Shown here: positions 34,181 to 42,655 of the stretch, in pieces | Numbering within the stretch: position 1 is the stretch's first letter | Layout: the number at the start of each line of letters is the position of its first letter | NCBI GenBank assembly: GCA_900317425.1 | Contig: ONGR01000017.1 | Span: 1-43,700 of the forward strand | From: an uncultured Eubacteriales bacterium | GTDB taxonomy: Bacteria > Bacillota > Clostridia > Oscillospirales > Oscillospiraceae | Direction: 5' to 3' | DNA: 43,700 nt | The notes under the pieces: generated by a model | Databases searched by the model: none | Told to the model about the DNA's origin: nothing | What the model saw: only the letters and a program-made list of their open reading frames with translations | Made by a program: the position numbers and the translations under genes

Positions 34181-34218
34181 AAAAGAGCGGAGTACCCGTA
34201 CGGGTACTCCGCTCTTTT
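34181..34218. terminator. Perfect 38-bp palindromic bidirectional terminator
   Basis: AAAAGAGCGGAGTACCCG followed by TA and the exact inverse ending CTCTTTT. It serves both the rightward acyltransferase and the leftward acyl-CoA ligase, whose stop codon is 12 bases away. Confidence 0.85.
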
Positions 34219-34230
34219 GCTTGTTGGGAG

Positions 34231-35982
34231 TTACTGGGCCTGCTTGCCCATCTTGGCCAGCTCCTCTTCCTCCAGAATGCGGTAGGCCACCTTGCCCACC
34301 AGGGTCTTGGGCAGCTCGTCCCGGAACTCAATGTCGCTGGGCATGGCGTATTTGGCAATGTGTTTGCGGCAGTAGTCAAGGAGTTCCGCTTTACAGGAAT
34401 CGGTGGGTACGTAGCCGGGCTTGAGCACCACGAAGGCCTTGACCCGCTGGATCTTGATGGGATCGGGCAGGCCGATGACGCAGCTGACCTGGACGTATTC
34501 GTGGCCGTCCAGGACGTTCTCCAGCTGGGAGGGGTAGACGTTGTAACCGTTGGTGACGATCATGCGCTTGATGCGCTGGCGGAAGTAGATGAAGCCGTCT
34601 TCGTCCATGATGCCCAGGTCGCCGGTGTGGACCCAGGTGTGGCCGTCGGCATGGGTGCGCAGGGTGTTGGCGGTCTCCTCCGGCTGGTTGACGTACTTCA
34701 GCATCATGGTGGGGCCGGTGAGGCAGATCTCGCCCTCGGTGCCGTAGGGCACCTCGTTCTCGGTGCCGGGTTCCACGATCTTGTAGAAGGTGTCGGGGAA
34801 GGGGATGCCGATGGAGCCCTCCTTCTGCTTGTGCATGGGGGTCAGGCAGCTGGCGGTGACGCACTCGGTGGTGCCGTAGCCCTCCCGGACACCCACGGCG
34901 CAGCCGTGATCGTGGAGGAACTTGTCAAAGCGCTTCTTCAGCTCCACGCTGAGGCTGTCGCCGCCGGAGAACACGCCCTTCAGGCAGCTCAGGTCCACGC
35001 CGTCCATACCGGGGATGCGCAGCAGCGCCTCGAAGAGGGAGGGCACGCCGGCGATGAGGTTGGGCTGGTGCTTTTTCAGCAGCTCCGCGTAGGTCTTGGG
35101 GGTGAAGCGGGGGACCAGGATGCAGTCGCCGCCGTTGGCCAGCATGGAGTGGATGCTGACGCCCAGACCGAAGCCGTGGAACATGGGCATGATGGCCAGC
35201 ATCTTGCAGCCGGGCTGGAAGATGGGGTTGGTGGCCACGATCTGGGCGGCCAGGGCGTTAAAGTTGCGGTTGGACAGCAGGATGCCCTTGGTAGTGCCGG
35301 TGGTGCCGCCGGAGTAGAGAATGGCGGCGGGATCGGTGTCCTTGCGCATGACCCGGAAGATCTCTACGTGCTCGCCGCCCTTGAGAAAGTCCTTCCACAG
35401 GATGACGCCGCCCTTCTTGGGCACCGGGGCGATCTTGCGGCCCTGGGTCAGGGCGAAGCCCACCTTCATGAGGGGGTTCAGCTCATCCTTGATGGAGGTG
35501 ACGATCAGGTTGGGCAGATCCACCGCCTTGCGGACGTTCTCGAACTTGGGGTAGAACTGATCCAGAGTGATGGCGGCCACGGAGCTGCTGTCCCGCAGAT
35601 AGAAGGCGATCTCACTCTCGGCGGACAGGGGATGCACCATGTTGGCGATGGCACCCACCATGTTCACCGCGTAGAACATGGTCACGGTCTGGGGGGCGTT
35701 GGGCATGCAGATGGTGACCTTGTCGCCCTCCCGGATGCCCAGGGCCTTCAGCGCCTTGGCGCAGGCGATGATCTTATCCCACATTTTGGCGTAGGTGGTA
35801 TTGCGGCCCATGAATTCATAGGCGATGTAGTCGGGATAGCGCTCCACGATCTCCTCCACCTTGCCGGACATGGAGAGGGTGGAGTAGGTCAGCGTGGCGG
35901 GGACCTCCGGATCCTTGCTCTTGAGCCAGGGGGCCTTCAGCCCGTTTTCCAGGATCTCTTCTTTCTCCAGGATCTCATTCAT
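34231..35982 (-). CDS. Acyl-CoA ligase, AMP-forming (ANL superfamily)
   Basis: 583 residues. Activates a carboxylic acid with ATP to an acyl-adenylate and then a CoA thioester. The P-loop-like motif is YSGGTTGTTKGILLSNRN, followed by PMFHGFGLGV, EGYGTTECV (A5), HTGDLGIMDEDGF (A7) and the hinge/Lys region RQRIKRMIVTNGYNVYP, with the C-terminal lysine in LPKTLVGKVAYR (A10). The fatty-acid ligase group is most likely, and chain length cannot be told. The ribosome site lies inside the preceding E2-like gene, which it overlaps by 8 bases, so the two proteins probably work together. Confidence 0.92.
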   Translation of the reverse strand: MNEILEKEEILENGLKAPWLKSKDPEVPATLTYSTLSMSGKVEEIVERYPDYIAYEFMGRNTTYAKMWDKIIACAKALKALGIREGDKVTICMPNAPQTVTMFYAVNMVGAIANMVHPLSAESEIAFYLRDSSSVAAITLDQFYPKFENVRKAVDLPNLIVTSIKDELNPLMKVGFALTQGRKIAPVPKKGGVILWKDFLKGGEHVEIFRVMRKDTDPAAILYSGGTTGTTKGILLSNRNFNALAAQIVATNPIFQPGCKMLAIMPMFHGFGLGVSIHSMLANGGDCILVPRFTPKTYAELLKKHQPNLIAGVPSLFEALLRIPGMDGVDLSCLKGVFSGGDSLSVELKKRFDKFLHDHGCAVGVREGYGTTECVTASCLTPMHKQKEGSIGIPFPDTFYKIVEPGTENEVPYGTEGEICLTGPTMMLKYVNQPEETANTLRTHADGHTWVHTGDLGIMDEDGFIYFRQRIKRMIVTNGYNVYPSQLENVLDGHEYVQVSCVIGLPDPIKIQRVKAFVVLKPGYVPTDSCKAELLDYCRKHIAKYAMPSDIEFRDELPKTLVGKVAYRILEEEELAKMGKQAQ

Positions 35983-36850
35983 AGGAAACTTCCTCCTTCA
36001 AAGGTTTCTCCAGCTCCTCCGGGTGCTCCAGCAGATACTTGAGCAGGCGGATGGACTTGGAGTAGTAATAGCCGTCGGCCAGACGCTCGTCGATGGTCAG
36101 GCCCAGATCCAGCGTCTCCCGCATGACGGCGTTGCCGTTCTCATCGAAAAAGGGGTTCAGCTTCTTCTGGCCGATGATGCAGAACAGGGAGCAGGTGCCC
36201 CAGTTGGTCAGATGGTGGTAGCCGGACTTGAGCTTGATGGAGCCCAGATTGGAGATGACCACGCTGCTGTAATACGGATCGGTCTCAATCATGGAGGCGG
36301 GGACCCAGCCGTGCTTATCCAGCCACATGATGAACCGGATGGCGGTCTTGCTGATAAAGCGGGGCAGGCGGTTGAGCATGTCCATGCTGTCGGTGGTGGG
36401 GTCCACCTCCTCGCTCCGGCAGCTCTTCACCTGGGAGCGGATGTACTGGTGGATGGTCTCCACCGTGTCGTCCTCCTTGGCGTGGAGGGTGGCCAGGGCC
36501 TCGGCGCCGCGGTCGCTGAACTCCTTCTTTACCACGAAGGAGGCGGTGACCTCGTTGCGCTGATAGAAGTTGCTGTTGGCGATAAAGCGGTTCAGCTTGG
36601 GGCGCAGGGTGATGGTCTTCACCAGCGCCGCCACCACGATGTGGAAGAAGGTATAGGGAAAATCCGTCTCCGTCTCGTTTTTCCGGGCGATATAGGCCTT
36701 GATGGGGGTGAGGTCGATCCGCTCGGAGATATAGGCCTCGTTATCGCAGCGGTTGGGATAGATGATGGCGGTGATGAAGTGCATGGAGTCCAGCTTTCGC
36801 AGCAGGACGCCGTCCTTCCTGTCGCCGGGACGCCGTTTGTTCTTTTCCAT
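35975..36850 (-). CDS. Stand-alone E2/CAT-like acyltransferase domain, catalytic His replaced
   Basis: 291 residues. It matches the catalytic domain of 2-oxoacid dehydrogenase E2/chloramphenicol acetyltransferase: FFHIVVAALVKTITLRPKLN, SNLGSIKLKSGYHHLTNWGT and a C-terminal GLTIDERLADGYYYSKSIR. There is no lipoyl or peripheral-subunit-binding domain. The family catalytic motif is DHRxxDG; here it is DERLADG, so the base His is Glu. Activity may be lost, changed or taken by another residue. Start 36850 is used because MEKNKRRPGDRK follows GGGAGAG; TTG 36874 is in frame upstream. Overlap with the acyl-CoA ligase suggests it receives or senses an acyl-CoA. Confidence 0.75.
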   Translation of the reverse strand: MEKNKRRPGDRKDGVLLRKLDSMHFITAIIYPNRCDNEAYISERIDLTPIKAYIARKNETETDFPYTFFHIVVAALVKTITLRPKLNRFIANSNFYQRNEVTASFVVKKEFSDRGAEALATLHAKEDDTVETIHQYIRSQVKSCRSEEVDPTTDSMDMLNRLPRFISKTAIRFIMWLDKHGWVPASMIETDPYYSSVVISNLGSIKLKSGYHHLTNWGTCSLFCIIGQKKLNPFFDENGNAVMRETLDLGLTIDERLADGYYYSKSIRLLKYLLEHPEELEKPLKEEVSYE

Positions 36851-36885
36851 AGTGAATGTCTCTCCCGTACTCAAAATAACAACTT

Positions 36886-36914
36886 ATTATAGCAAGTTTT
36901 TCGCCTGATTTCCA
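36886..36914 (-). promoter_or_regulatory. Promoter of E2-like/acyl-CoA ligase pair
   Basis: Reading left: TGGAAA (36914-36909), 17-base spacer, TATAAT (36891-36886). Perfect -10, weak -35; the leader is about 30 bases. Confidence 0.5.
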
Positions 36915-36928
36915 TATTTTTTTACAAA

Positions 36929-36958
36929 AAAAGCGCCCCCTGCACAGGGGGCGCTTTT
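36929..36958 (-). terminator. Terminator of asnS
   Basis: On the minus strand AAAAGCGCCCCCTG, loop, then GGGGGCGC followed by a seven-T run and GT. It lies about 37 bases after the asnS stop. Confidence 0.9.
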
Positions 36959-36994
36959 AACAGGTTATGGGATGCTATGCGGCAGGCGAGAGGC

Positions 36995-38389
36995 TTAGAA
37001 CTCGGCGTTGCCCACGGTGCGGGGGTGGAGCTCCACGTCCCGGATGTTGCTGACACCGGTGAGGTACATGACCATGCGCTCGAAGCCCAGGCCGAAGCCG
37101 GCGTGGGTGCAGGAGCCGTAGCGCCGCAGATCGCAGTACCACCAGTAGTCCTCGGGCTTCATGCCCAGCTCCTTGATGCGGTTCTCCAGCACCTCCAGGC
37201 GCTCCTCACGCTGGCTGCCGCCCACGATCTCGCCGATGCCGGGCACCAGGCAGTCCGCCGCGGCCACGGTCTTGCCGTCGTCGTTAAGGCGCATATAAAA
37301 GGCCTTGATCTCCTTGGGATAGTCGGTGACGAACACGGGGCGCTTGTAGATCTGCTCGGTGAGGAAGCGCTCGTGCTCGGTCTGGAGATCGGTGCCCCAG
37401 TCCACGGGGAAGTCGAACTGGTCGTTGTGCTTCTTCAGGATCTCCACGGCCTCGGTGTAGCTGACCCGGGCGAAGTCGCTGGAGGCTACGTGCTCCAGGC
37501 GCTCCTTCAGGCCCTTGTCCACGAAACTGTTGAAGAAGTTGATCTCATCGGGACAGCGCTCCAGCACCCGGTTGATGATGAACTTGATCATGGCCTCGGC
37601 CACGTCCATGTCGCCCTTCAGATCGGTGAAGGCCATCTCCGGCTCGATCATCCAGAACTCGGCGGCGTGGCGCTGGGTGTTGGAGTTCTCGGCCCGGAAG
37701 GTGGGGCCGAAGGTGTATACGTCACCGAAGGCCATGGCGAAATTCTCGGCGTTCAGCTGGCCGGACACGGTCAGGCTGGTCTTCTTGCCGAAGAAGTCCT
37801 GGGTGTAATCCACGGCGCCGTCGGCGGTGCGGGGGACGTTGTTCAGATCCAGAGTGGTCACCTGGAACATCTCGCCGGCGCCCTCGGCATCGGAGCCGGT
37901 GATGATGGGGGTGTGGACGTACACAAAGCCCCGGCTCTGGAAGAACTCATGGACGGCGTAGGCTGCCACGGAGCGGACACGGAAGGTGGCACTGAACAGG
38001 TTGGTCCGGGGACGCAGGTGCTGGATGGTCCGCAGGAACTCCACGCTGTGGCGCTTCTTCTGCAGGGGGTAGTCGGGAGTGGACTTGCCCTCCACCACGA
38101 TCTCGTGGGCCTTGATCTCCAGAGGCTGCTTGGCCTCCGGCGTCAGCACCACAGTGCCCCGGACGATCAGCGCCGCGCCCACGTTCTGGCCGGCGATCTC
38201 CTTGTAGTTGCTCAGCTCTTCGGCGGACATGACCACCTGCAGATTCTTGAAGCAGGAGCCGTCATTGAGCTCGATGAAGCCGAAGGTCTTCATGTCGCGG
38301 ATGGTGCGGGCCCAGCCGCAGACGGTGATCTCCTTGCCGCCCAGGGCCTCCTGGTCGGCAAAGACAGCGGCGATTTTTACTCGTTCCAT
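36995..38389 (-). CDS. asnS: Asparaginyl-tRNA synthetase
   Basis: 464 residues, class IIb. It charges tRNA-Asn with asparagine in the cytoplasm. The N-terminal OB-fold (about 18-105, [20 protein letters not shown]) binds the anticodon. [15 protein letters not shown] leads into the catalytic domain, with motif 2 [12 protein letters not shown] and motif 3 [15 protein letters not shown]. The [17 protein letters not shown] region is typical of AsnRS rather than AspRS. GGTGGAATCGAT precedes the ATG. It has its own promoter and terminator. Confidence 0.97.
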   Translation of the reverse strand: MERVKIAAVFADQEALGGKEITVCGWARTIRDMKTFGFIELNDGSCFKNLQVVMSAEELSNYKEIAGQNVGAALIVRGTVVLTPEAKQPLEIKAHEIVVEGKSTPDYPLQKKRHSVEFLRTIQHLRPRTNLFSATFRVRSVAAYAVHEFFQSRGFVYVHTPIITGSDAEGAGEMFQVTTLDLNNVPRTADGAVDYTQDFFGKKTSLTVSGQLNAENFAMAFGDVYTFGPTFRAENSNTQRHAAEFWMIEPEMAFTDLKGDMDVAEAMIKFIINRVLERCPDEINFFNSFVDKGLKERLEHVASSDFARVSYTEAVEILKKHNDQFDFPVDWGTDLQTEHERFLTEQIYKRPVFVTDYPKEIKAFYMRLNDDGKTVAAADCLVPGIGEIVGGSQREERLEVLENRIKELGMKPEDYWWYCDLRRYGSCTHAGFGLGFERMVMYLTGVSNIRDVELHPRTVGNAEF

Positions 38390-38431
38390 ATCGATTCCAC
38401 CTTTTCAAGGGATTTTTTCACAGTGCCAAAT

Positions 38432-38460
38432 ATTATATACCAATTATTCCCCCTTGACAA
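38432..38460 (-). promoter_or_regulatory. Promoter of asnS
   Basis: Reading left: TTGTCA (38460-38455), 17-base spacer, TATAAT (38437-38432). Confidence 0.75.
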
Positions 38461-38481
38461 GGCTTTTCACTCCCGGCGGCG

Positions 38482-38510
38482 TTGACTTTTTGCGCGCCTG
38501 CGGCTAAAAT
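38482..38510 (+). promoter_or_regulatory. Promoter of the psuK-psuG unit
   Basis: TTGACT (38482-38487), 17-base spacer, TAAAAT (38505-38510), about 35 bases before psuK. It diverges from the asnS promoter with 21 bases between the two -35 boxes. Confidence 0.7.
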
Positions 38511-38544
38511 AGAGCGGAAGGTACGAGAGAAAGGGGCGGTGCAG

Positions 38545-39468
38545 ATGCCTGATGTTGTGGTGATCGGCGCGGTGAATATGGATATCGGCGCGGTGTCCCT
38601 GTCGCCGCTGGTGGCGAAGGACTCCAATCCCGGCCGCGTGGGTACCTCTCTGGGCGGTGTGGGCCGCAACATTGCCCACAACCTCTGTCTGCTGGGGGTG
38701 GATACCGCCATGGTGACGGTGCTGGGGGAGGACCACTTTGCCGATGCCATCCGACGGAACGCCCGGGAGATCGGTCTGGATCTGAGCCACAGCGCTGCCG
38801 TGCCCGGCGGACGGACCTCCACCTACGTCTTCGTGGCGGACAGCAACGGCGACATGGCCTTGGCCGTCAACGACATGGCCATCTACGACCACATCACGCC
38901 GGACTTTCTGGCAGCGCGGCTGGACTTCATCAACAGCGCGAAGATGGTGGTCATCGACGCCAACCTGCCGGCCGAGAGCATCGTCTGGCTCTGCGACCAC
39001 TGTAAGGTGCCCATCGTGGCGGACCCGGTGTCCACCATCAAGGCCGGGAAGCTGCGCCCGGTGCTGGGCAGGCTCTTCGCTGTCAAGCCCAACCGCATCG
39101 AGGCGGAGTTCCTCTCCGGCGTGCGGATCGAGACGGAGGCGGACGTGGCCGCGGCGGCGGAAAAACTCCTTGACACAGGGCTGCACCAGGTGTATATTTC
39201 TCTTTCCGGCCGGGGTATCTACGCCGCGGGCCGGACGGGGGAGCGGGCCCGTTTCGGCTGTCCCAGGGTGGAGATCGTCAACGCCACCGGCGGCGGTGAC
39301 GCCATGGTGGCGGCGTTGACAGCGTCCCTCCTGCGCCGCGACGGACTGACCCGGACGGCACAGAATGCTATCTGCGCCGGCGCCTTTGCCAGCACGGCGG
39401 AGACCACCATCCATCCCCGAATGAGCTGGCATGAACTGGAAAAACTGCGTGAAAGCGAGGCTATATAA
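38545..39468 (+). CDS. psuK: Pseudouridine kinase (PfkB family)
   Basis: 307 residues. Phosphorylates pseudouridine to pseudouridine 5'-phosphate, the substrate of the next enzyme. VVVIGAVNMDIGA and GTSLGGVGRNIAHNLCLLG are the PfkB N-terminal signature; NATGGGDAMVAAL carries the anion-hole glycines and catalytic Asp. A free-standing kinase of this family could use other nucleosides, but the direct join to psuG settles the role. The start is chosen from GAAAGGGGCG upstream; the frame extends to 38482, inside the promoter. Confidence 0.92.
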   Translation: MPDVVVIGAVNMDIGAVSLSPLVAKDSNPGRVGTSLGGVGRNIAHNLCLLGVDTAMVTVLGEDHFADAIRRNAREIGLDLSHSAAVPGGRTSTYVFVADSNGDMALAVNDMAIYDHITPDFLAARLDFINSAKMVVIDANLPAESIVWLCDHCKVPIVADPVSTIKAGKLRPVLGRLFAVKPNRIEAEFLSGVRIETEADVAAAAEKLLDTGLHQVYISLSGRGIYAAGRTGERARFGCPRVEIVNATGGGDAMVAALTASLLRRDGLTRTAQNAICAGAFASTAETTIHPRMSWHELEKLRESEAI

Positions 39469-40398
39469 ATGAACATGAACAAATACCTGGACGTTGCACC
39501 GGAGGTGCAAAAAGCGCTGGATGAGGGCCGCCCCGTGGTGGCGCTGGAGAGCACCATCATCTCCCACGGCATGCCCTATCCCCAGAACGTGGAGACGGCG
39601 CTGAACGTGGAGAAGATCCTCCGGGAGAACGGCGCCGTGCCCGCCACCATCGCCATCATCGGCGGGCGGCTGAAGGCAGGTCTCTCCCCCGAGGAGATCG
39701 ACTATCTGGGCCGCACCGGCGCCGGCGTCACCAAGGCCAGCCGCCGGGATCTGCCGGTGCTGGTGGCCAAGAAGATGGACGGCGCCACCACCGTCACCAC
39801 CACCATGATGATCGCCGCCATGGCCGGCATCGAGATTTTCGCCACCGGCGGCATCGGCGGCGTCCATCGCGGCGCCGAGACCACCATGGATATCTCCGCC
39901 GACCTGGAGGAACTGGCCCAGACCCCCGTCATGGTCATCTGTGCCGGCGCCAAGTCCATCCTGGACCTGGGCCTGACCCTGGAGTATCTGGAGACCAAGG
40001 GCGTCACCGTCATCGGCTACGGCACGAAAGAGCTGCCCGCCTTCTATACCAGCCACTCCGGCTTCGGCGTGGACTATGAGCTGGACACCCCGGAGGAGCT
40101 GGCGGAGGCCTTCCATGTGAAGCGGGAGCTGGGCCTGAAGGGCGGCATGCTGGTCACCAACCCCATCCCCGAGGAATACTCCATGGATCCCAAGGTCATC
40201 AACGCCGCCATCGACCAGGCCATCGCCGAGAGCGTGGAGCAGGGCATCCACGGCAAGGACGCCACGCCCTTCCTGCTGGCCCGGGTGAAGGACCTCACCG
40301 GCGGCGACAGTCTCAACTCCAACATCCAGCTGGTGTATAACAATGCCCGCCTGGCCGCCAAAACCGCCTGCGCTCTGGCCAAGCTGAAGAAGGCATGA
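39469..40398 (+). CDS. psuG: Pseudouridine-5'-phosphate glycosidase
   Basis: 309 residues. Cleaves the C-C glycosidic bond of pseudouridine 5'-phosphate to uracil and ribose 5-phosphate in RNA salvage. VALESTIISHGMPYPQNVE, AIIGGRLKAGLS, ATTVTTTMMIAAMAGIEIFA and FATGGIGGVHRG are the conserved IndA/PsuG motifs. It starts directly after the psuK stop codon (no gap) and its own stop overlaps the next gene start by four bases, so all are translated as a coupled unit. Confidence 0.95.
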   Translation: MNMNKYLDVAPEVQKALDEGRPVVALESTIISHGMPYPQNVETALNVEKILRENGAVPATIAIIGGRLKAGLSPEEIDYLGRTGAGVTKASRRDLPVLVAKKMDGATTVTTTMMIAAMAGIEIFATGGIGGVHRGAETTMDISADLEELAQTPVMVICAGAKSILDLGLTLEYLETKGVTVIGYGTKELPAFYTSHSGFGVDYELDTPEELAEAFHVKRELGLKGGMLVTNPIPEEYSMDPKVINAAIDQAIAESVEQGIHGKDATPFLLARVKDLTGGDSLNSNIQLVYNNARLAAKTACALAKLKKA

Positions 40399-40691
40399 GC
40401 GGCAACACGTGGCTCTACGTGCTGGCGGGCTACCTGGTGCTGATCAACGTGATCACCTTTGCCGTCTACGGGGCGGACAAGCGCCGGGCGCAGAAGGACC
40501 GCTGGCGGGTGCCGGAGCGGACGCTGTTCCTGCTGGCCGTCCTGGGCGGCAGCATCGGCGCTCTGCTGGGGATGCGCGTGTTCCGCCACAAGACCCGCCA
40601 CTGGTATTTCCGGGTATTCATTCCGCTGATTCTGCTGCTGCAGATCGCCGTTCCCATAGCTCTGTGGCTACACAAAAACGGTGTATTTTGA
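40395..40691 (+). CDS. DUF1294 small membrane protein
   Basis: 98 residues. Membrane segments lie at about 6-24, 44-58 and 72-90. YGADKRRAQKDRWRVPE and the GGSIGALLGMRVFRHKTRHW motif define the DUF1294 family, whose function is not known. It begins within the psuG stop (ATGA overlap), indicating translational coupling, although nothing in the sequence links it to pseudouridine breakdown. Confidence 0.88.
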   Translation: MSGNTWLYVLAGYLVLINVITFAVYGADKRRAQKDRWRVPERTLFLLAVLGGSIGALLGMRVFRHKTRHWYFRVFIPLILLLQIAVPIALWLHKNGVF

Positions 40692-40701
40692 GAGGTGCGA
40701 T

Positions 40702-41043
40702 ATGAAAGTCATCGACGTCTATGCCCAGTATTTTGCCGGGGAGTGCGTGTATAACGAGGTGCCCCGCCACGGTGCGTCCGTGAAGCTGACCGCCACCTCC
40801 GACGCCGGCGAGGTGTCCTACGAGGTCAGCGTCAGCTTCTTCCCCCACAACGATCCGGAGGATTTCGCCGTCTCTTACGATGCCTGCGCCGCCAGAGAGA
40901 TCTACCGCGACAAGGGCCGCCGCTCCAAGAAGCGTGAGGCGGAGTTCCTGGAGAACCTCCGGGCCGAGGCCGACGCCGTCGCCGCGGAACTGGGCGGCAC
41001 CATCGATTGGAGTCAGCCGCTGATCGAGGCGCGCTGGGGCTAA
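40702..41043 (+). CDS. Conserved hypothetical protein, 113 residues
   Basis: Not recognised. Soluble, acidic, with alternating strands in the first half (MKVIDVYAQYFAGECVYNEV, then SYEVSVSFFPHNDPEDF) and a charged helical second half (DKGRRSKKREAEFLENLRAE), ending IDWSQPLIEARWG. No signal peptide, membrane segment or cysteine cluster. AGAGGTG upstream of 40702 supports this start rather than GTG 40681. Last gene of the psuKG unit, just before a terminator. Confidence 0.7.
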   Translation: MKVIDVYAQYFAGECVYNEVPRHGASVKLTATSDAGEVSYEVSVSFFPHNDPEDFAVSYDACAAREIYRDKGRRSKKREAEFLENLRAEADAVAAELGGTIDWSQPLIEARWG

Positions 41044-41055
41044 AAGTGCATAGAA

Positions 41056-41083
41056 AAAAGACGGGCCATACGGCCCGTCTTTT
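41056..41083. terminator. Bidirectional terminator between the psuKG unit and M20 hydrolase
   Basis: AAAAGACGGGCC, ATAC loop, GGCCCGTCTTTT, with T-rich flanks on both strands. It separates convergent genes ending at 41043 and 41095. Confidence 0.9.
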
Positions 41084-41094
41084 CATTTTGCCAG

Positions 41095-42384
41095 TTATTT
41101 CATCAGATCGCATACCACCGCAGTCAGGGCATCCACCGCCAGGGGAAGCACCGCCTCGTCAAAGTCGAAGCGCTCGCTGTGGTGGGGCGCGGTGATGTCC
41201 GCGCCGAAGATCAGCTCCGTGGCCTGCCCGCCGTGGGACTGAACATGGCGCATCATGGTGGTGACGTCCTCACTGGCCCGGAAATCGAAGGAGGGGAGGA
41301 CCTCCGTCACACCGGGAACGGCCCGGAGGCTCTCCGTCACCCGCTCCACCAGAGCGGCATCGCTGCCGGCGGCGTCGCCCCGGCCCATGATCCGGTGATC
41401 CATGGTGCAGCCGTACATCTCGGCGGCGGTGCGGCAGACCCGAAGGGCGGCGTCCTCCATGTAGCGGTTGATCTCATCGGTGGCGCCCCGGGTCTCCAGG
41501 GACAGCTTGGCCTCCGGCGGGATCACGTTCCGCCCCGCCACGGAAACAAGGGAGCCCACGTTGATGCGGCTGGCGCCCCGGCCCGTCCGGGAGATGGCCA
41601 GCAGATTGGTCACGGCGGCGGCAGCGGCCGCCAGGGCGTTGCGGCCCTCCTCCGGGCACACCCCGGCGTGGGCGCCCCGGCCGTGGATGAAAACGTCCAT
41701 CTTGGTGCTGGCCAGGAAGCCATGGGTCCCGGCGGCGATGACGCCTACCGGGGAGAGCCCCATGCTGATGTGGCCGCCCAACAGGATATCCACGCCTTCC
41801 AGCACACCGGCGGCCACCATGCTGGCGCCGCCGCCCAGCCCCTCCTCGGCGGGCTGGAAGATCAGCTTCACCTGCCCGTGGAGTTCCGTGCGGCGCTGCC
41901 ACAGGCGGGCCGCCAGGCCCAGCCCGATGGCGGCGTGGCCGTCGTGGCCGCAGCCGTGCATGAAGCCGTCGTGACAGGAGAGGAAGCCTTCCTGCACCGG
42001 GAGGCGATCAACCTCACGGCTCTCGGGGATGGTGTTGCAGTCCAGATCCACCCGGACGGCCACCGTGCAGCCGGGATGGGCACCCCGTATGGTGGCCACG
42101 CAGCCAGTATAGCCGCCGGCAAGCTCCGCCAGAAGGGCGCCGTCGCAACCCTCGTCCCGGGCCCGCCGCAGATTGGCGGCATCGTCCTCCGGCAGACCGT
42201 ACATGGCCTCCCGACAGTGGATGGCGGGACCGTAGGTCACGGGGATCCCCAGCTGCTGCAGCTCCTCGATGACCCGGCAAGTGGTGCGGTATTCCCGCCA
42301 GGCCGGCTCCGGATAGCGGTGGAATTCCCGCCGCAGGTCCGTCAGTGTGGTCGCGGGATGGTGGTCATATGCTTGCAGACTCAT
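41095..42384 (-). CDS. M20-family amidohydrolase (AbgA/N-acyl amino acid hydrolase type)
   Basis: 429 residues. Zinc-dependent cytoplasmic hydrolase of N-acyl amino acids or aminobenzoyl-glutamate-like compounds. LRREFHRYPEPAWREYRT is the family N-terminus; HGCGHDGHAAIGLG carries metal ligands, FQPAEEGLGGG the catalytic Glu pair, GRGAHAGVCPEEGRNAL the dimerisation-domain His, and SHGGQATELIFGAD the C-terminal ligand region. Length and an extended insert between strands (CREAMYGLPEDDAANLRRAR) fit the AbgA group. GGGAGGACACGAC precedes the ATG at 42384; the frame stays open to 42582 without support. Monocistronic. Confidence 0.9.
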   Translation of the reverse strand: MSLQAYDHHPATTLTDLRREFHRYPEPAWREYRTTCRVIEELQQLGIPVTYGPAIHCREAMYGLPEDDAANLRRARDEGCDGALLAELAGGYTGCVATIRGAHPGCTVAVRVDLDCNTIPESREVDRLPVQEGFLSCHDGFMHGCGHDGHAAIGLGLAARLWQRRTELHGQVKLIFQPAEEGLGGGASMVAAGVLEGVDILLGGHISMGLSPVGVIAAGTHGFLASTKMDVFIHGRGAHAGVCPEEGRNALAAAAAAVTNLLAISRTGRGASRINVGSLVSVAGRNVIPPEAKLSLETRGATDEINRYMEDAALRVCRTAAEMYGCTMDHRIMGRGDAAGSDAALVERVTESLRAVPGVTEVLPSFDFRASEDVTTMMRHVQSHGGQATELIFGADITAPHHSERFDFDEAVLPLAVDALTAVVCDLMK

Positions 42385-42418
42385 GTCGTGTCCTCCCGAT
42401 GGATTGTTTTCTGGTTCC

Positions 42419-42447
42419 ATATTAGCCCCCGGACCCGGAATTGTCCA
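42419..42447 (-). promoter_or_regulatory. Promoter of the M20 hydrolase
   Basis: Reading left: TGGACA (42447-42442), 17-base spacer, TAATAT (42424-42419). The leader is about 30 bases. The remaining part of the 42385-42655 gap shows no gene. Confidence 0.6.
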
Positions 42448-42609
42448 GCATTTTCCGGCGGTGATAGGGGGGGTCCGAAACATTGAGAGCGCACGATGGA
42501 GGACTCGCTGCAGTCTGTCGGCCCTGCGCAGCATGCGCGGCCTTATCATCCCTCCGGAAGTGAGGATGGCGTCATCTGCCATTCATCTGCGGCAGAGGAA
42601 AGAAGAAAA

Positions 42610-42644
42610 CCAACCGGACAGGAACGCCTGTCCGGTTGGCTTTT
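42610..42644 (-). terminator. Terminator of the acetyl-CoA-synthase-like gene
   Basis: CCAACCGGACAGG (42610-42622), loop AACG, CCTGTCCGGTTGG (42627-42639). On the minus strand the stem is followed by TTTTCTTCTTT. Confidence 0.85.
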
Positions 42645-42655
42645 GTTTGGCTGCA

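Noticed and set aside
34171-38485. Long plus-strand frames opposite the acyl-CoA ligase, E2-like gene and asnS
   Set aside because: Rich in His/Gly/Val/Leu runs typical of antisense frames. The minus strand encodes well-known enzymes with all motifs.
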